Origin: Actinomycetota bacterium
GTDB lineage: Bacteria; Actinomycetota; Thermoleophilia; Solirubrobacterales; Solirubrobacteraceae
Reading direction: 5' to 3'
DNA: 14,738 nt
Assembly (NCBI GenBank): GCA_005888335.1
Contig: VAWY01000041.1
Location: 1-14,738, forward strand
A program made the translations under genes and the position numbers. How positions within the stretch are numbered: position 1 is the first letter of the stretch; the number at the start of each line of letters is the position of its first letter. A model generated the notes under the pieces. It saw only the letters and a program-made list of their open reading frames with translations, was not told the origin of the DNA and did no database searches. Below, in pieces: positions 13,669-14,738 of the stretch.

Positions 13669-14738
13669 CAGGCGGCCACCGCGTCGCTGGAGAGCGCGAC
13701 GAGCTTGCGCAGCTGGGCGGTGTCGAGCTCGGTCAACCACGCCTCGCCGCTGCCGACGATGCTCTCGGCGAGCTCGCGCTTGGAGGCGATCAACTCGTCG
13801 ATGCGCTCCTCGAGCGTGCCCACGCACGTCAGCTTGCGCACCTGGACGTTCTTGCGCTGGCCGATCCGGAACGCACGATCGGTCGCCTGGTCCTCGACCG
13901 CCGGGTTCCACCAGCGGTCGAAGTGGATGACGTGGTTGGCCGCCGTGAGGTTGAGTCCCGTGCCGCCGGCCTTGAGCGACAGCACGAACAGCGACGGCCC
14001 GTCGTCGGCCTGGAAGCGGGCGACCATCTCGTCGCGCGCGGCCTTCGGCGTGCCGCCGTGCAGGAAGAGCACCTCGCGGCCGGTGCGCTCTTGCAAGTGC
14101 GCGCGCAGGTCGTGGCCGAACTCGGCGAACTGCGTAAAGCAGAGCGCCCGATCACCCTGCCCCAGCGCCTCCTCGACGATCTCCTCCAGCCGCGAGAGCT
14201 TCCCCGAGCGGCCATCGAGCCGGGAACGATCCCGGAGCAGGTGAGCAGGGTGGTTGCAGACCTGCTTGAGCTTGACGAGGGAGGCGAGGATGACTCCCGC
14301 GCGCTCGATGCCCTCGGCGCGAGCGGCCTTCTCGAGCATCTCGTCGACCACGGCTTGGTACAGCGTCGCCTGCTCGCGCGACAGGTGACAGTCGACGCGC
14401 ATCTCGATCTTCTCGGGCAGGTCGCTGATGATGTCCTCGTCCGTCTTGAGCCGGCGCAGGATGAAGGGCCCGGTGGCCTGCCGCAGGCGGCGGGTGGCAA
14501 CGCCGTCGCGGTAGCGCTCGATCGGGTGGGCAAAGCGCTCCCGGAAGCCCGTTGCCGACCCCAGCAGACCGGGATTGAGGAAGTCCATGATCGAGTGCAG
14601 CTCGCTGAGCCGGTTCTCCACGGGGGTTCCGGTCAGCGCGATGCGGTGGCGCGCCTGAAGGGTGCGAATCGCGCGCGTCTGCTTCGCCTCGATCGACTTG
14701 ATGTTCTGGGCCTCGTCGAGGACGACGCGCTCCCACGG
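13668..14738 (-). CDS. SNF2-family DNA-dependent ATPase/helicase (HepA/RapA-like), 5' end outside window
   Basis: The last 356 residues are visible; the N-terminal helicase lobe start lies beyond 14738. The Walker B box D-E-A-Q appears near the edge, then [11 protein letters not shown] (motif III). The second RecA lobe follows with [19 protein letters not shown] (motif V), F-D-R-W-W-N-P and [11 protein letters not shown] (motif VI). These are diagnostic for SNF2 translocases, which use ATP to move on double-stranded DNA without strand separation. The stop overlaps the SWIM gene start. Possible roles include RNA polymerase recycling, DNA repair or phage defence; the sequence here does not decide among them. 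Confidence 0.95.
   Translation of the reverse strand, partial: PWERVVLDEAQNIKSIEAKQTRAIRTLQARHRIALTGTPVENRLSELHSIMDFLNPGLLGSATGFRERFAHPIERYRDGVATRRLRQATGPFILRRLKTDEDIISDLPEKIEMRVDCHLSREQATLYQAVVDEMLEKAARAEGIERAGVILASLVKLKQVCNHPAHLLRDRSRLDGRSGKLSRLEEIVEEALGQGDRALCFTQFAEFGHDLRAHLQERTGREVLFLHGGTPKAARDEMVARFQADDGPSLFVLSLKAGGTGLNLTAANHVIHFDRWWNPAVEDQATDRAFRIGQRKNVQVRKLTCVGTLEERIDELIASKRELAESIVGSGEAWLTELDTAQLRKLVALSSDAVAA

Noticed and set aside
13668..13911. N-terminal extension of the SWIM protein up to 13911
   Set aside because: The extra residues are a shadow of the SNF2 C-terminus; the ATG overlapping the SNF2 stop is the natural start.

Overview
The window is very GC-rich, with strong G/C preference at third codon positions. 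It carries gene families typical of high-GC Actinomycetota: a PucR-type regulator with an RsbRD-like N-terminus, a PlsB / HAD-PlsC fusion / wax ester synthase (WS/DGAT) cluster laid out as in mycobacteria, and a SWIM-SNF2 pair. A deep-branching lineage such as Thermoleophilia/Solirubrobacterales is my impression from the protein style, not something the sequence proves.

Layout. (1) 1-3465, minus strand: an enoyl-CoA/dienoyl-CoA reductase-like SDR, a long-chain acyl-CoA synthetase and a 5'-partial zinc alcohol dehydrogenase, probably one lipid or alcohol catabolic unit. (2) 3570-6512, plus strand: a divergent PucR-family regulator, then an acetyl-CoA-synthetase-like protein that lacks its C-terminal domain and several catalytic residues. 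The two non-coding gaps flanking pucR each carry the same palindrome, TGTGC-N5-GCACA, a good candidate operator. (3) 6661-11838, plus strand: plsB, a HAD-PlsC fusion and a WS/DGAT acyltransferase with overlapping ends. Together they would take glycerol-3-phosphate to lysophosphatidate, phosphatidate and, after dephosphorylation, storage lipid. (4) 11839-12097: a short non-coding junction (259 bp) with a minus-strand terminator and the 3' part of a tRNA-Ser(CGA) that has no 5' acceptor strand, which looks like an attachment-site scar. (5) 12098-12734, plus strand: a VapBC-type toxin-antitoxin pair with clustered operator half-sites over its promoter. (6) 12820-14738, minus strand: a SNF2-family ATPase (5' end outside the window) translationally coupled to a SWIM zinc-finger protein.

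No stretch over 300 bp lacks a gene. I saw no CRISPR array, rRNA, transposase or intact integrase. The points most worth a second look are the paired pucR operators, the apparently catalytically dead acyl-CoA-synthetase-like protein, the tRNA-Ser scar beside the toxin-antitoxin pair, and the SDR lacking the Tyr-x-x-x-Lys motif. I did not find a convincing wholly new multi-gene system.
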